Source: an uncultured Roseicyclus sp. (GTDB taxonomy: Bacteria; Pseudomonadota; Alphaproteobacteria; Rhodobacterales; Rhodobacteraceae). Taken from it: DNA of 64,000 nt. How positions within the stretch are numbered: position 1 is the first letter of the stretch; each line of letters starts with the position of its first letter. Location: contig CANLXA010000001.1 in NCBI GenBank assembly GCA_947494975.1, positions 62,001-126,000 on the forward strand, written 5' to 3'. This document shows positions 1 to 7,628 of the stretch, piece by piece. The notes below the pieces were generated by a model. The model had not been told where the DNA came from. It saw only the letters and a program-made list of their open reading frames with translations, and did no database searches. Made by a program: the position numbers and the translations under genes.

Positions 1-517
1 ATTGGCCGAGCTATTCGGCCCCCATTCCCAGCTGGCGACATACCACTTCATGTATCCGCAGGACTGGGAGGTCGGGTGCAAATCCTGCTCGTTCTGGGCC
101 GACAATTTCGAGGGGCTGGTGCCACATCTTGCGGCCCGCGATACCGCCCTTGTCCTGACCTCCGCCGCCCCCTTCGCGCAGCTTTCGGCGTTTCAGGCAC
201 GGATGGGATGGACGATCCCCTGGTATTCGGAGAGTGATCCGAGCTTCGGAACCGATATGGGTGTGCGCTTCACCCAGGCCGAGCGCGACAGCGGTGAACC
301 GATTTACAATTTCGGCTCCTCCGGATTTCCGGTGAACGAGGCGCCGGGCCTCAGCGTCTTCCTGAAGGAGGGGGATCAGATCTACCTGACCTATCAAACC
401 TTCGCGCGCGGGTTGGAGATGTTCAACGCCGCCTACGGCCTGATGGATCTGCTGCCCAAGGGGCGGGACGAAGATGGTCAGGGCATGGCGTGGCTGCGCC
501 ACCGCGACGCCTACTAG
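1..517 (+). CDS. DUF899 family thioredoxin-like protein, 3' part
   Basis: Only the last 171 or so residues are in the window; the frame is open to the left edge, so the true start lies outside. The visible part matches the DUF899 family, a thioredoxin-like fold found in many proteobacteria: YHFMYPQDWEVGCKSC near the N-terminal side, then SAAPFAQLSAFQARMGW and PWYSESDPSFGTDMGV. The CxxC-like pair in GCKSC is where a redox site would sit, but no substrate is established for the family. Its TAG stop overlaps, tail to tail, the stop of the molybdopterin-binding gene on the other strand, so no room is left for a separate terminator. Confidence 0.8.
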   Translation, partial: LAELFGPHSQLATYHFMYPQDWEVGCKSCSFWADNFEGLVPHLAARDTALVLTSAAPFAQLSAFQARMGWTIPWYSESDPSFGTDMGVRFTQAERDSGEPIYNFGSSGFPVNEAPGLSVFLKEGDQIYLTYQTFARGLEMFNAAYGLMDLLPKGRDEDGQGMAWLRHRDAY

Positions 518-1530
518 CCGATTTTGTCCCGTGGTTGCGGGCGGGATGGAATTTCCTTCAACAGCCCGCCCACACCCATTCCCGGAATGTCTATCTCTTC
601 GGGCGGAACGCCGCAGATCACCCGCTCCATCACCCAATCCGCCCCGTTCAGCGCGGGAGAACGGGCGCAGCCGGGCAAACCGATCACCGGTTTGCCCCCC
701 AATCGGCCAACAAACAGAAGGTTACCGGGATCGACGGGCATCCCGTAATGCAACAGCGTGCCGCCCGCGCGGCGCAGGGCAGCGGGGGCGACATCGGCGC
801 GATCTGAGGTTGCCGATCCGGTCAGGATCATCAGCAATTCGCCCGGTGCGTCCGACAGGGCACGCGCAACGGCCACCTCCTGATGATCCACGACGATGCG
901 ATCGGACAATTGCGCTCCGAAATGCCCAATGCGCCCGGCGATCGCGCCCCGCCCCTTGTCCGACGGCATCGCCGCGCCGATGCGCGTTTCGATCAGGCTG
1001 GCTGACGCCAGATTGGCCGCCCGCAGATGCATCGCCCCCTCCGCCGCGGCACAGGCCTGCGCAATCAACGCCTGTGGGGCGGCATAGGGAATGATCTTGA
1101 TCGTCGCCGCCAGCCCGCCCGGCCCAAGCTTGTGCCAGGGTCTGACGGTGGCGATGGTGATGCCCGGATCAATCCGGTTGACACGATCAATCGCCTGGGC
1201 GTCCAGTTCAACGATACCCGCATGGGCGGCCCGCAGGTTCACTCGCCCCTTCGCCGCAGCACCGGCCTCCAGGCCGCCGCGCCGCCGGATCAATGCCTGG
1301 GCCAGCCTCATCGCGGCCTCATCCTCATGCACATCATCTCGGTCGAGGCGCGCCACCACGATCTCCGTCAGGCCGTATGCGGCCAGGTCGGCAAGGTGCT
1401 GCGCCGTCAAGACGGTTCCCTTCGGGATCTTGTAGGTGAGGGACGCGGGATTGACCGGGTCTGCAGCAATCTCGGAATGAGCCAGGATCGCTCCTTCGGC
1501 ATCGGCCACCGGGATCGGGCCAAATTTCAT
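514..1530 (-). CDS. Molybdopterin-binding (MoeA/MoaB-like) protein
   Basis: A 338-residue protein. The start is ATG at 1530, which overlaps the TGA of the XdhC gene in an ATGA junction; longer upstream frames read through XdhC and are not credible. The N-terminal half begins MKFGPIPVADAEGAILAHS, as in MoeA-like proteins that handle molybdenum cofactor, and the C-terminal half carries a MoCF-type molybdopterin-binding fold (LMILTGSATSDRADVAPAAL, then PGNLLFVGRLGGKPVIGLPGCARSP). It probably takes part in maturation or delivery of Mo-cofactor with the upstream XdhC. In many relatives this region is fused to a MobA-like nucleotidyltransferase; here the protein ends shortly after the MoCF domain, so that partner is absent or encoded elsewhere. 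Confidence 0.75.
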   Translation of the reverse strand: MKFGPIPVADAEGAILAHSEIAADPVNPASLTYKIPKGTVLTAQHLADLAAYGLTEIVVARLDRDDVHEDEAAMRLAQALIRRRGGLEAGAAAKGRVNLRAAHAGIVELDAQAIDRVNRIDPGITIATVRPWHKLGPGGLAATIKIIPYAAPQALIAQACAAAEGAMHLRAANLASASLIETRIGAAMPSDKGRGAIAGRIGHFGAQLSDRIVVDHQEVAVARALSDAPGELLMILTGSATSDRADVAPAALRRAGGTLLHYGMPVDPGNLLFVGRLGGKPVIGLPGCARSPALNGADWVMERVICGVPPEEIDIPGMGVGGLLKEIPSRPQPRDKIG

Positions 1531-2489
1531 GCCTGCCGCAACCGTTGCGTGATCTGCGCCATGATCGACACCGCGATCTCGCCCGGTCCCCGCGCGCCAA
1601 TATCCAAGCCGACCGGCGCATGGATGCGGGCGATCTCGGACTCCGAAAATCCGGCCTCGGCCAGCCGGTCCAGCCTTTTGGCGTGGGTCCGTTTGGAGCC
1701 GAGACACCCGAGGTAGAAGATGTCAGACCGCACCGCCTTGAAAATCGCCGGATCGTCCAGCTTCGGATCATGGGTTAACGTCACCACGCAAGTTCTTGCA
1801 TCCAAACCCAATTCATCCAGAGCCTCATCGGGCCAATCCTCCACGATCCGTTCGCCGGGGAACCGGGCCTCCGCCCCGAAGGCGGGCCGTGGGTCCACCA
1901 GAACCGGATCGTATCCGGCCAGCCGCGCCATCGGCAGAAGCGCCTGGGCGATATGAACCGCGCCCACCACGATCATGCGCAAGGGCGGATTGTGGATGTG
2001 CACGAACACCTCCCCCTCCATCCCCGATTTGTCGGCCCGGAAGCGCTCGCCATATTCGCCGGGGCGCGACAGGACCCGCGCGCCGGTCTCGATATTCACG
2101 CAATAGGCCACCGCCTCCCGCCCGGCCCGCGCGGCCACCAATTCCGACAGAAGCGCCTCCCCCATCGCGGCGACCGGCTCCACCCAGACCTTGATGCGCC
2201 CGCCACAGGCCAGGCCAACCGCGAAGGCCTCGTCATCGGATACGCCGAATTCCAGCATCCTGCCAGCCGTGCCGCCGACCATTTCCATCGCTTCGACCAC
2301 AACCGCGCCCTCCACGCAGCCGCCGGAGACGGAACCCTCCATCTCGCCATCGCCCGAGACGACCAGCTGCGCGCCAACCGCCCGTGGCGCGGAGCCCCAG
2401 GTTTCCACCACCGTCGCCAGCACGGCGCCCTTTCCGGCGCGATGCCAGTCCAGCGCCCGTTCAGCCATGTTTTCCAGATCGTCCGCCAC
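1527..2489 (-). CDS. XdhC/CoxF-family molybdoenzyme maturation factor
   Basis: A 320-residue XdhC/CoxI-family protein. These factors bind Mo-cofactor and help insert the sulfurated form into xanthine dehydrogenase- or CO dehydrogenase-type hydroxylases. The N-terminal XdhC motif is clear (WGSAPRAVGAQLVVSGDG and GSVSGGCVEGAVV, residues about 31-63), and a Rossmann-like C-terminal domain follows (MIVVGAVHIAQALLPMARL). The start codon is GTG at 2489, seven bases after a strong GGAGGAG. That ribosome-binding site lies in the 3' arm of a hairpin (see 2496-2523). Position after coxD- and coxE-like genes suggests the CoxF role, but no molybdoenzyme subunits are in the window, so the client enzyme is unknown. 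Confidence 0.85.
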   Translation of the reverse strand: MADDLENMAERALDWHRAGKGAVLATVVETWGSAPRAVGAQLVVSGDGEMEGSVSGGCVEGAVVVEAMEMVGGTAGRMLEFGVSDDEAFAVGLACGGRIKVWVEPVAAMGEALLSELVAARAGREAVAYCVNIETGARVLSRPGEYGERFRADKSGMEGEVFVHIHNPPLRMIVVGAVHIAQALLPMARLAGYDPVLVDPRPAFGAEARFPGERIVEDWPDEALDELGLDARTCVVTLTHDPKLDDPAIFKAVRSDIFYLGCLGSKRTHAKRLDRLAEAGFSESEIARIHAPVGLDIGARGPGEIAVSIMAQITQRLRQA

Positions 2490-2495
2490 GAAAAA

Positions 2496-2523
2496 GCTCC
2501 TCCACCGACAACGATGGAGGAGC
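2496..2523 (-). terminator. Hairpin: terminator of the OmpA gene overlapping the xdhC ribosome-binding site
   Basis: Perfect 9-bp inverted repeat (GCTCCTCCA / TGGAGGAGC) with a 10-base loop, followed on the minus strand by TTTTTC. This is a classical intrinsic terminator for the OmpA gene that ends at 2552. The 3' arm supplies GGAGGAG, seven bases before the GTG start of xdhC, so in a read-through transcript the folded stem would hide that Shine-Dalgarno sequence. Confidence 0.75.
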
Positions 2524-2551
2524 CCTTGAACCTTGTCAAAGCACCTGCGCG

Positions 2552-4606
2552 TCAGTTGGCGGCGACTTGAAGCAGGTCGGTGATCCGACGCACGGCGACG
2601 CGGCGATTCTGCCGTTCATCCTCAAGCGTGGGGATGCGCAGATATTCCTCACCATAGCCCTGGATCACGAGGTTCTGCGGGGCGACGCCGAAATACTCGC
2701 TCAACGCCAGCGCCACGGATTCCGCTCGCCGGTCGGACAGGGCGAGGTTGAAGGCGGCACTGCCCACAGCATCGGTATGGCCCTCCACCAGGAAAATCTC
2801 CCTCGGGTTCCGCTCGATGGCCTCCGACATGTAGGTGCCCAAGGCCAGAAGCGCGCGGGCCTGATCCGGCCCGATAGAGGCCGAGCCGCTGGCGAAGGTC
2901 ACGTTCTCCAGATCGATGGCCGGTGCCAGGTCCCGCACCGCCCGGATCGAGCGGATCTGCGCAAGTGAGAAGCTGCGATCATAGCCCTGCTGCGCCTCAA
3001 GCGCCTGGCGCAGGGCGTCTGCATCGGCAGTTTCGGTCAGCGGCACGAATTGGGCGGGCCGCGTTTGCGGCAATTGCGACACGATAACCGGCTGCACAGG
3101 GGCCGTATCATCGATCAGCAACGTGGCCTGCCCATCCGGTGCGATGTAGGTCCGGCGCAGGATCCGCAGATCCCGGTCGCGGATCGTGACCACCTGGGCG
3201 CCATCGGGCTGGGTGACGATCGTGCGTGAGGAGCCATCGGCGAAGTTCTCGGTCGTCACGCCATTGCCGGGACGGCGCAGCAGCACGTCATCGTCGCGGA
3301 TCACCTGGAAATCCCCCTGCGGGCGCAGGACCACAACCCGGTCATCGGCGCGGTTCACGACCTGCCGGTTCCCCGACAGGATCGAGCCCACGACGAGGCC
3401 CGCGGCCCCGGCCAGCAGCGCGGTTTCCAGATTGCTGAGCCCGCCATTGCCCGACGGCTCGGCGGCCGCGGGTGCGGCGGCGGCTGCCGGTTCGCTCGTC
3501 ACGATGGGTTCGAATTCCTCTTCCGCGGAGCGAGCGACTTCTTCGGTGATGGTTTCCTCGACAACCTCGCCCACCGGCTCCGCATCATCCGCCAGCGCCA
3601 TGGATTGAAGCTGCTCCTCGGCTTCGACGGCCTGCGCTTCGGCCTCGGTTTCCGCTTCGACGACGGGGTCGACTTCGGCCTGCTCTTCGGCCTGCTCGGC
3701 CATTTCTGCGGCCGCTTCCAACTCCGCGGCCTCTTCCGGCGTCTGCGTTTCGTCGCTCGCTATGTCACCCTCGGTCGCTGCCTCATCCGTGGCTTCAGCT
3801 TCAGCAGCGTTTTCCAAAGCCTCGGCCAACGCCTCTTCATCGGTGGCGGGTGCGGTGGTTTCCGCCTCGGTCTCGGCAGCACTCTCCTCGGCTGCAGGGT
3901 CCTCGGCGGGCGTCTCTTCCACCACGTCCTCAGCGGCGGGCTGCACCTCCTCTTCGACCACCTCCACCTCTTCGGTAGCGGCCTCTTCGGCCTCCGCGGC
4001 CGCCGCTTCGGCTTCGGCAGCACTTTCTTCCTCTAGCCGCGCGGCTTCGGCGGCCTGTGCTTCCGCTTCCGCGGCGGCGGCTTCTTCAGCGGCCTGCGCT
4101 TCGGCTTCAGCCTGCGCTGCAGCATCGGCCTCAGCTTGCGCAGCCGCCTCGGCGTCCGCCTGGGCAGCGGCCTCTGCTTCGGCCTGTGCGGCGGCTTCGG
4201 CAACGGCGGCCTCTTCGGCGGCACGCGCAGCCTCTTCCTCTGCGGCGGCAGCTTCCGCTTCAGCTTGAGCAGCGGCCTCTGCGGCCTCCGCCTCGGCCTG
4301 GGCCGCCGCTTCCGCAGCAGCAACTTCCTCAGCGACGCGGGCAGCTTCGGCATCGGCTTCGGCCTGTGCAGCCGCTTCTGCCTCAGCCTGTGCGGCAGCT
4401 TCGGCCTCGGACTGCGCCGCAGCAGCGGCAGCCTCGGCTTCGGCGGCCGCTGCTTCCTCCAGATTGCGCGCCAGGCAGTCCTCTGCGCTTTCACCTTCAA
4501 GGCAGGTCTCGCCATCACTTTGGGCCAGCGCTGCAATCGGCATATGAGTCATGGCCAGCGATAGGCTGGTCACAAGGGCGGTGCTCAAACGGAAAGAAGA
4601 GGTCAT
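2552..4606 (-). CDS. OmpA-family outer-membrane/peptidoglycan-binding protein with long Ala/Glu-rich region
   Basis: A 684-residue protein starting at ATG 4606, chosen because it begins directly at a good signal peptide (MTSSFRLSTALVTSLSLAMTHMPIAALAQ); a start 24 bases upstream is possible. After a short Cys-containing segment comes some 350 residues of extremely Ala/Glu-rich, repetitive sequence (AEAEAAAQAEAEAAAQAE type), predicted to form a long charged helix or coiled coil. A short hydrophobic segment follows (LETALLAGAAGLVVGSIL). The C-terminal OmpA domain begins near VTFASGSASIGPDQ and carries the peptidoglycan-binding signature EGHTDAVGSAAFNLALSDRR. It likely links envelope to cell wall. 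It lies between the VWA (coxE-like) and XdhC genes and ends in its own terminator. Confidence 0.85.
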   Translation of the reverse strand: MTSSFRLSTALVTSLSLAMTHMPIAALAQSDGETCLEGESAEDCLARNLEEAAAAEAEAAAAAAQSEAEAAAQAEAEAAAQAEADAEAARVAEEVAAAEAAAQAEAEAAEAAAQAEAEAAAAEEEAARAAEEAAVAEAAAQAEAEAAAQADAEAAAQAEADAAAQAEAEAQAAEEAAAAEAEAQAAEAARLEEESAAEAEAAAAEAEEAATEEVEVVEEEVQPAAEDVVEETPAEDPAAEESAAETEAETTAPATDEEALAEALENAAEAEATDEAATEGDIASDETQTPEEAAELEAAAEMAEQAEEQAEVDPVVEAETEAEAQAVEAEEQLQSMALADDAEPVGEVVEETITEEVARSAEEEFEPIVTSEPAAAAAPAAAEPSGNGGLSNLETALLAGAAGLVVGSILSGNRQVVNRADDRVVVLRPQGDFQVIRDDDVLLRRPGNGVTTENFADGSSRTIVTQPDGAQVVTIRDRDLRILRRTYIAPDGQATLLIDDTAPVQPVIVSQLPQTRPAQFVPLTETADADALRQALEAQQGYDRSFSLAQIRSIRAVRDLAPAIDLENVTFASGSASIGPDQARALLALGTYMSEAIERNPREIFLVEGHTDAVGSAAFNLALSDRRAESVALALSEYFGVAPQNLVIQGYGEEYLRIPTLEDERQNRRVAVRRITDLLQVAAN
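3480..4450 (-). repeat. Low-complexity Ala/Glu/Gln coding repeats inside the OmpA gene
   Basis: Roughly 1 kb of GC-rich, quasi-periodic sequence built from GCC/GCT/GCG (Ala), GAG/GAA (Glu) and CAG (Gln) codons. Units such as AEAEAAAQ recur many times with synonymous variation. It is coding in the minus strand. Repeats of this kind also keep other frames open, which explains long spurious open frames on the opposite strand. Confidence 0.85.
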
Positions 4607-4707
4607 GGTAATCACGTCTCGCTTTGTCATCAGGCAGAGAGGTCTGCCGGGTTGAAACGCATTAGAGGCGTGGCAGGTTCCACCGCAATTCACATTCGTG
4701 CGCCTGC

Positions 4708-5967
4708 TCAGGCGTCGGCGATCATCCGCAGAAGGCGCGCTCTTTCGCCGACGTCATCCGGGCGGGAAACCGCCTCCGCCAGGCCAGCAAGGGCCGCGAT
4801 GTTATGCCCGGCACGAAACGAAGACACGTGGGGCAGCATCGCACGGATGCCCGCGGCCTTGGGGGCAAACCCATCCCAACGCAGCAGGGGATTGACCCAG
4901 ATGACCCGCCGGGATGATAGCGCCAGACGCTCCATCGCCGCCTCCAGCCGCTCGGGCTCATCGCGGTCAAGCCCATCGGTGATCAGCAAAACCACCGCCC
5001 CCCGGCCGAGAACCCGCCGCGACCAATCGCGGTTAAACGCCTCCAGACAGGCGCCGATCCGTGTGCCGCCTTCCCAATCCTGTGCCTCCGCCCCTGCCGC
5101 GGCGAGCGCCGCATCCACATCCCGCCCGCCCATATGGCGGGTGATGTTCGTCAGCCGCGTGCCAAATGTGAACGCGTGCACCTCGGCCCATCCCGCACCC
5201 TTCTGGTTCGTGACCGCGTGTAGAAAATGCAGAACCGCCCGCGAATAGGAGCTCATGGATCCCGAAATATCGCAGATCGTCACCAGAGACGGCCAGCGTT
5301 CACGCCGATCCTTGCGGGCGAACTCCACCACATCGCCGCCGCGCGCCATCGCGCCGCGCATCGTGCGCCGCCAATCGGGCCGTGCGCCGTGAGCGGCAGC
5401 CGTTGTCCGGCGCGATACCAGCGGCGGAACGGCCAGGGTCATCTGCGCGATCAGGCGCTTGGCCTCGGCCATCTCCGCCACGGACATCTGCTCGAAATCG
5501 AGCGTCTTGAGCTTTTCTTCGCGCGACATCGTGAGGGTCGCGTCAACCTCGATCTCGGTCCCCTCGCCCTGATCCTCGGGCAGGTCTGGCACGTCGCGCG
5601 CCACACCGTGCAGCAACGCCTCCGCCGCGCGCTTCTCACCTGCCTTGGTCTGCCGCTCTTCCGCCACGCCCCGCACAGCAGGCGTCAGCATCGACATCAT
5701 GTGCTCGAGGTATCGCGGATCGCGCCAGTAGAGCCGAAACACCTGATCGAAAATCGCCCGATGCTCGGGCCGCGCCGTGAAACAGGCCCGCAACGTGTAG
5801 TAGAATTCCGCCCGCTCGCTGAACCCCACCGCCGCCACGGCTCGCACCGCATCGGCCACGCGCCCAGGCCCGGCGGGCAGGCCCGCCACGCGGAGCGCGC
5901 GCGCGAAATGGGTGATGTTCCGGGTGAGTTGAGGATCGTCGGGCAACTCAAGTGGGGCGTATTCCAT
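4708..5967 (-). CDS. coxE: VWA domain protein, CoxE-like
   Basis: A 419-residue protein. The start at ATG 5967 was chosen because 12 further in-frame codons upstream run into a terminator-like hairpin (5983-6014) that belongs to the previous gene. The C-terminal half is a von Willebrand A domain with a complete metal-ion site: DISGSMS at residues 233-239, then a Thr-containing EGGTRIG and LLITDGLDRD. The N-terminal helical part is typical of CoxE, which with the CoxD AAA+ ATPase assembles the copper-molybdenum site of CO dehydrogenase. A coxD-like gene lies about 1.7 kb upstream, separated by two genes not normally part of such clusters. The CoxE family call is firm; the actual client enzyme is not visible. 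Confidence 0.85.
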   Translation of the reverse strand: MEYAPLELPDDPQLTRNITHFARALRVAGLPAGPGRVADAVRAVAAVGFSERAEFYYTLRACFTARPEHRAIFDQVFRLYWRDPRYLEHMMSMLTPAVRGVAEERQTKAGEKRAAEALLHGVARDVPDLPEDQGEGTEIEVDATLTMSREEKLKTLDFEQMSVAEMAEAKRLIAQMTLAVPPLVSRRTTAAAHGARPDWRRTMRGAMARGGDVVEFARKDRRERWPSLVTICDISGSMSSYSRAVLHFLHAVTNQKGAGWAEVHAFTFGTRLTNITRHMGGRDVDAALAAAGAEAQDWEGGTRIGACLEAFNRDWSRRVLGRGAVVLLITDGLDRDEPERLEAAMERLALSSRRVIWVNPLLRWDGFAPKAAGIRAMLPHVSSFRAGHNIAALAGLAEAVSRPDDVGERARLLRMIADA

Positions 5968-5982
5968 GGGCCTGAACAGAAA

Positions 5983-6014
5983 CGCCCCCGGCCTCATCGT
6001 CAAGGCCGGGGGCG
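5983..6014 (-). terminator. Intrinsic terminator-like hairpin
   Basis: Perfect 11-bp stem (CGCCCCCGGCC / GGCCGGGGGCG) with a 10-base loop, followed on the minus strand by TTTCTGTT. It lies 23 bases after the stop of the secreted repeat-protein gene and just before the coxE-like start. Confidence 0.65.
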
Positions 6015-6036
6015 CGAAGCGATCAGGACGCTTGGC

Positions 6037-6969
6037 CTATTCGTACACCCACAGATCCGCCGGGTTGTTGGAGGAATTGTTATACGCCCCCGCCCAGATG
6101 TCGTACTGGCCCTGCAGCACCGGTGAGAATGTCAGCGTGGAGTTGAACGTCCCGTTGGAATCGTCGTTGAAGAACCACTGGCCATCGGGCGTGTTGATCA
6201 ACAGCACCGTATCCACCGCGTTTGACGTCAACTGGAACGTCAGCCGCCCGGTGGGGGAATTGCCCTGATAGAAGAACCGGAAATCCGGCCGCGTGATCGT
6301 GAAGCCGCGCCAGCCGGTGCCGGGGAAGCAGTTGGTCAGCGGAAAGCGCCCGCCCGCCGTGATGCGCGGAACGCGGTAACTGCCCTGCCCCGCAAACATG
6401 GTATGCTGCCCGAACGCGGTGTTGGCGATGGCGTAGTTCGGGCAGCCCGAATAGCCGCCGCCACCGCCATGCACGAACGCGCCCTGGCTGATCGCGGTCA
6501 TCGTTCCGCCGCCCGGTTGCGGTGCCGGTGTGGGCGCAGGTGCAGGCGCCGGTGTTCCATTGGCGTAGATCCCAGCGAAAAAGCCCGCCCCGCCGCCGTA
6601 ATTCGAGTTGGGGTTGGAGCAATCGTTGGCGTCCGACCCCCAGGGGCAGAGGTTCAGGCCGTTGGGCTCATCGCAATCTCCGTCATTGGTGTAGGGGCAC
6701 GACACGGGAGCCGGTGCGGGCGCAGGCTGCTGGTTCGCATAGATACCGGCCGCAAAACCCGCCCCACCCGCGTAGTTCGAGTTCGGGTTGGAGCAATCGT
6801 TCGCATCCGTCCCCCAAGCACACAGGTTCAGGCCGTTGGGCTCATCACAATCGCCGTCATTGGTATAGGGGCACGGGCTGTAAAGCTGCGCCTGTGCCGA
6901 AGAGCCCGCCACAGCCCCCACTGAGAATACGGATGCAAAAATCGCTATACTTGCCAAACCTATGCGCAT
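6037..6969 (-). CDS. Secreted protein with two Cys-rich (LNR-like) repeats and a C-terminal beta domain
   Basis: A 310-residue protein. ATG 6969 follows a good ribosome-binding site (AAGGGGAC) and opens a signal peptide ending SSAQAQ. Two nearly identical 47-residue repeats follow (residues 33-79 and 91-137), each with cysteines spaced C-x7-C-x8-C-x8-C and the core TNDGDCDEPNGLNLC, resembling calcium-binding Lin-12/Notch-type repeats. They are joined by Pro-Ala linkers. The C-terminal part (RFFYQGNSPTGRLTFQL, INTPDGQWFFNDDSNGTF, QGQYDIWAG) looks like a bacterial pre-peptidase C-terminal (PPC-like) beta domain. It is presumably exported and disulfide-bonded; function unknown. The gene sits between coxD- and coxE-like genes, and a hairpin follows it. 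Confidence 0.7.
   Translation of the reverse strand: MRIGLASIAIFASVFSVGAVAGSSAQAQLYSPCPYTNDGDCDEPNGLNLCAWGTDANDCSNPNSNYAGGAGFAAGIYANQQPAPAPAPVSCPYTNDGDCDEPNGLNLCPWGSDANDCSNPNSNYGGGAGFFAGIYANGTPAPAPAPTPAPQPGGGTMTAISQGAFVHGGGGGYSGCPNYAIANTAFGQHTMFAGQGSYRVPRITAGGRFPLTNCFPGTGWRGFTITRPDFRFFYQGNSPTGRLTFQLTSNAVDTVLLINTPDGQWFFNDDSNGTFNSTLTFSPVLQGQYDIWAGAYNNSSNNPADLWVYE
6559..6873 (-). repeat. Two in-frame tandem repeats encoding the Cys-rich domains
   Basis: Repeat 1 is coded by 6873-6733 and repeat 2 by 6699-6559. Protein identity is near complete (CPYTNDGDCDEPNGLNLC in both), with a short Pro/Ala linker between them. This indicates a recent internal duplication or strong constraint. Confidence 0.8.
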
Positions 6970-7094
6970 GGACTTGTCCCCTTTTCTTGATTGGACGTAC
7001 TTAACGGCGCAGCTGCGCTGACTGTCAAAGAAAACCTCCACCCGCGCGCTTTGGAATTTCCGGGCACGGGCAGGCGCGCGCCTGAAACGCGGCG

Positions 7095-7628
7095 TCAAAG
7101 CCCCACATGGTCGGCAATCCGGGCCGCCGCCTCGGACGCGTCAAGGTGCGTGACATCGAGATCCCAAGCCCCCGGCAGGCGCAACAAACTGTGGGTTTGG
7201 CGCAGATCGTCCAAAATGGCGGCATCGACAAGTTTGCCGGTCCCGTCCCGCGCCGGATCGCAGAGCCTGCGGCGGTTTTCCTCATGCGAAATCTCAAGGA
7301 TCACCGGCCAAAGGCGCGCGCCCCTGGCGGCGGCCAGCGCCTTGGTGGGTTCAATCAGGTTGGTTCCCGCATCCGAACTGGCAAGCGCATCGGTCAGGAT
7401 CAGGGGCGTGTCAACTGGCAAGAATTCCGCTGCGCGATACATGACGGCCCGCAACTCTTCCCGCAGGCGGGACCGTTCGGCCGTGCCCCGACCAAAAAGC
7501 GCGCTGGCCGGGTTCAGGATCAGGTGATTATCGATCAGCCGCGCCCCGATCCGGTCGCGCAGATGCAGGGCGATGGTCCGTTTGCCGCTCCCCGGCCATC
7601 CACAGATATGGATGACCGGTGCGATCAT
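7095..7628 (-). CDS. Small P-loop kinase-like protein
   Basis: A 177-residue protein whose ATG overlaps the TGA of the coxD-like gene (ATGA). The Walker A motif is near the N-terminus (ICGWPGSGKRT, residues about 8-18). Overall length and pattern fit small metabolite kinases of the shikimate/gluconate kinase or zeta-toxin-like P-loop group (LIDNHLILNPASALFGRG, then EISHEENRRRL and a C-terminal AWDLDVTHLDASEAA). The substrate cannot be told from sequence. Tight coupling to the MoxR-type ATPase gene suggests co-expression, but I know of no defined role for such a kinase in molybdoenzyme maturation. Confidence 0.6.
   Translation of the reverse strand: MIAPVIHICGWPGSGKRTIALHLRDRIGARLIDNHLILNPASALFGRGTAERSRLREELRAVMYRAAEFLPVDTPLILTDALASSDAGTNLIEPTKALAAARGARLWPVILEISHEENRRRLCDPARDGTGKLVDAAILDDLRQTHSLLRLPGAWDLDVTHLDASEAAARIADHVGL

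Noticed and set aside
3500-3530. tRNA-like GGTTCGAAT string
   Set aside because: It lies within the coding OmpA gene, with no acceptor stem or anticodon arm around it. No tRNA was found in the window.
3480-4450. Repetitive block as a possible CRISPR or satellite array
   Set aside because: Units vary at synonymous positions, there are no spacers, and the reading frame is open with coherent Ala/Glu translation; it is coding repeats.
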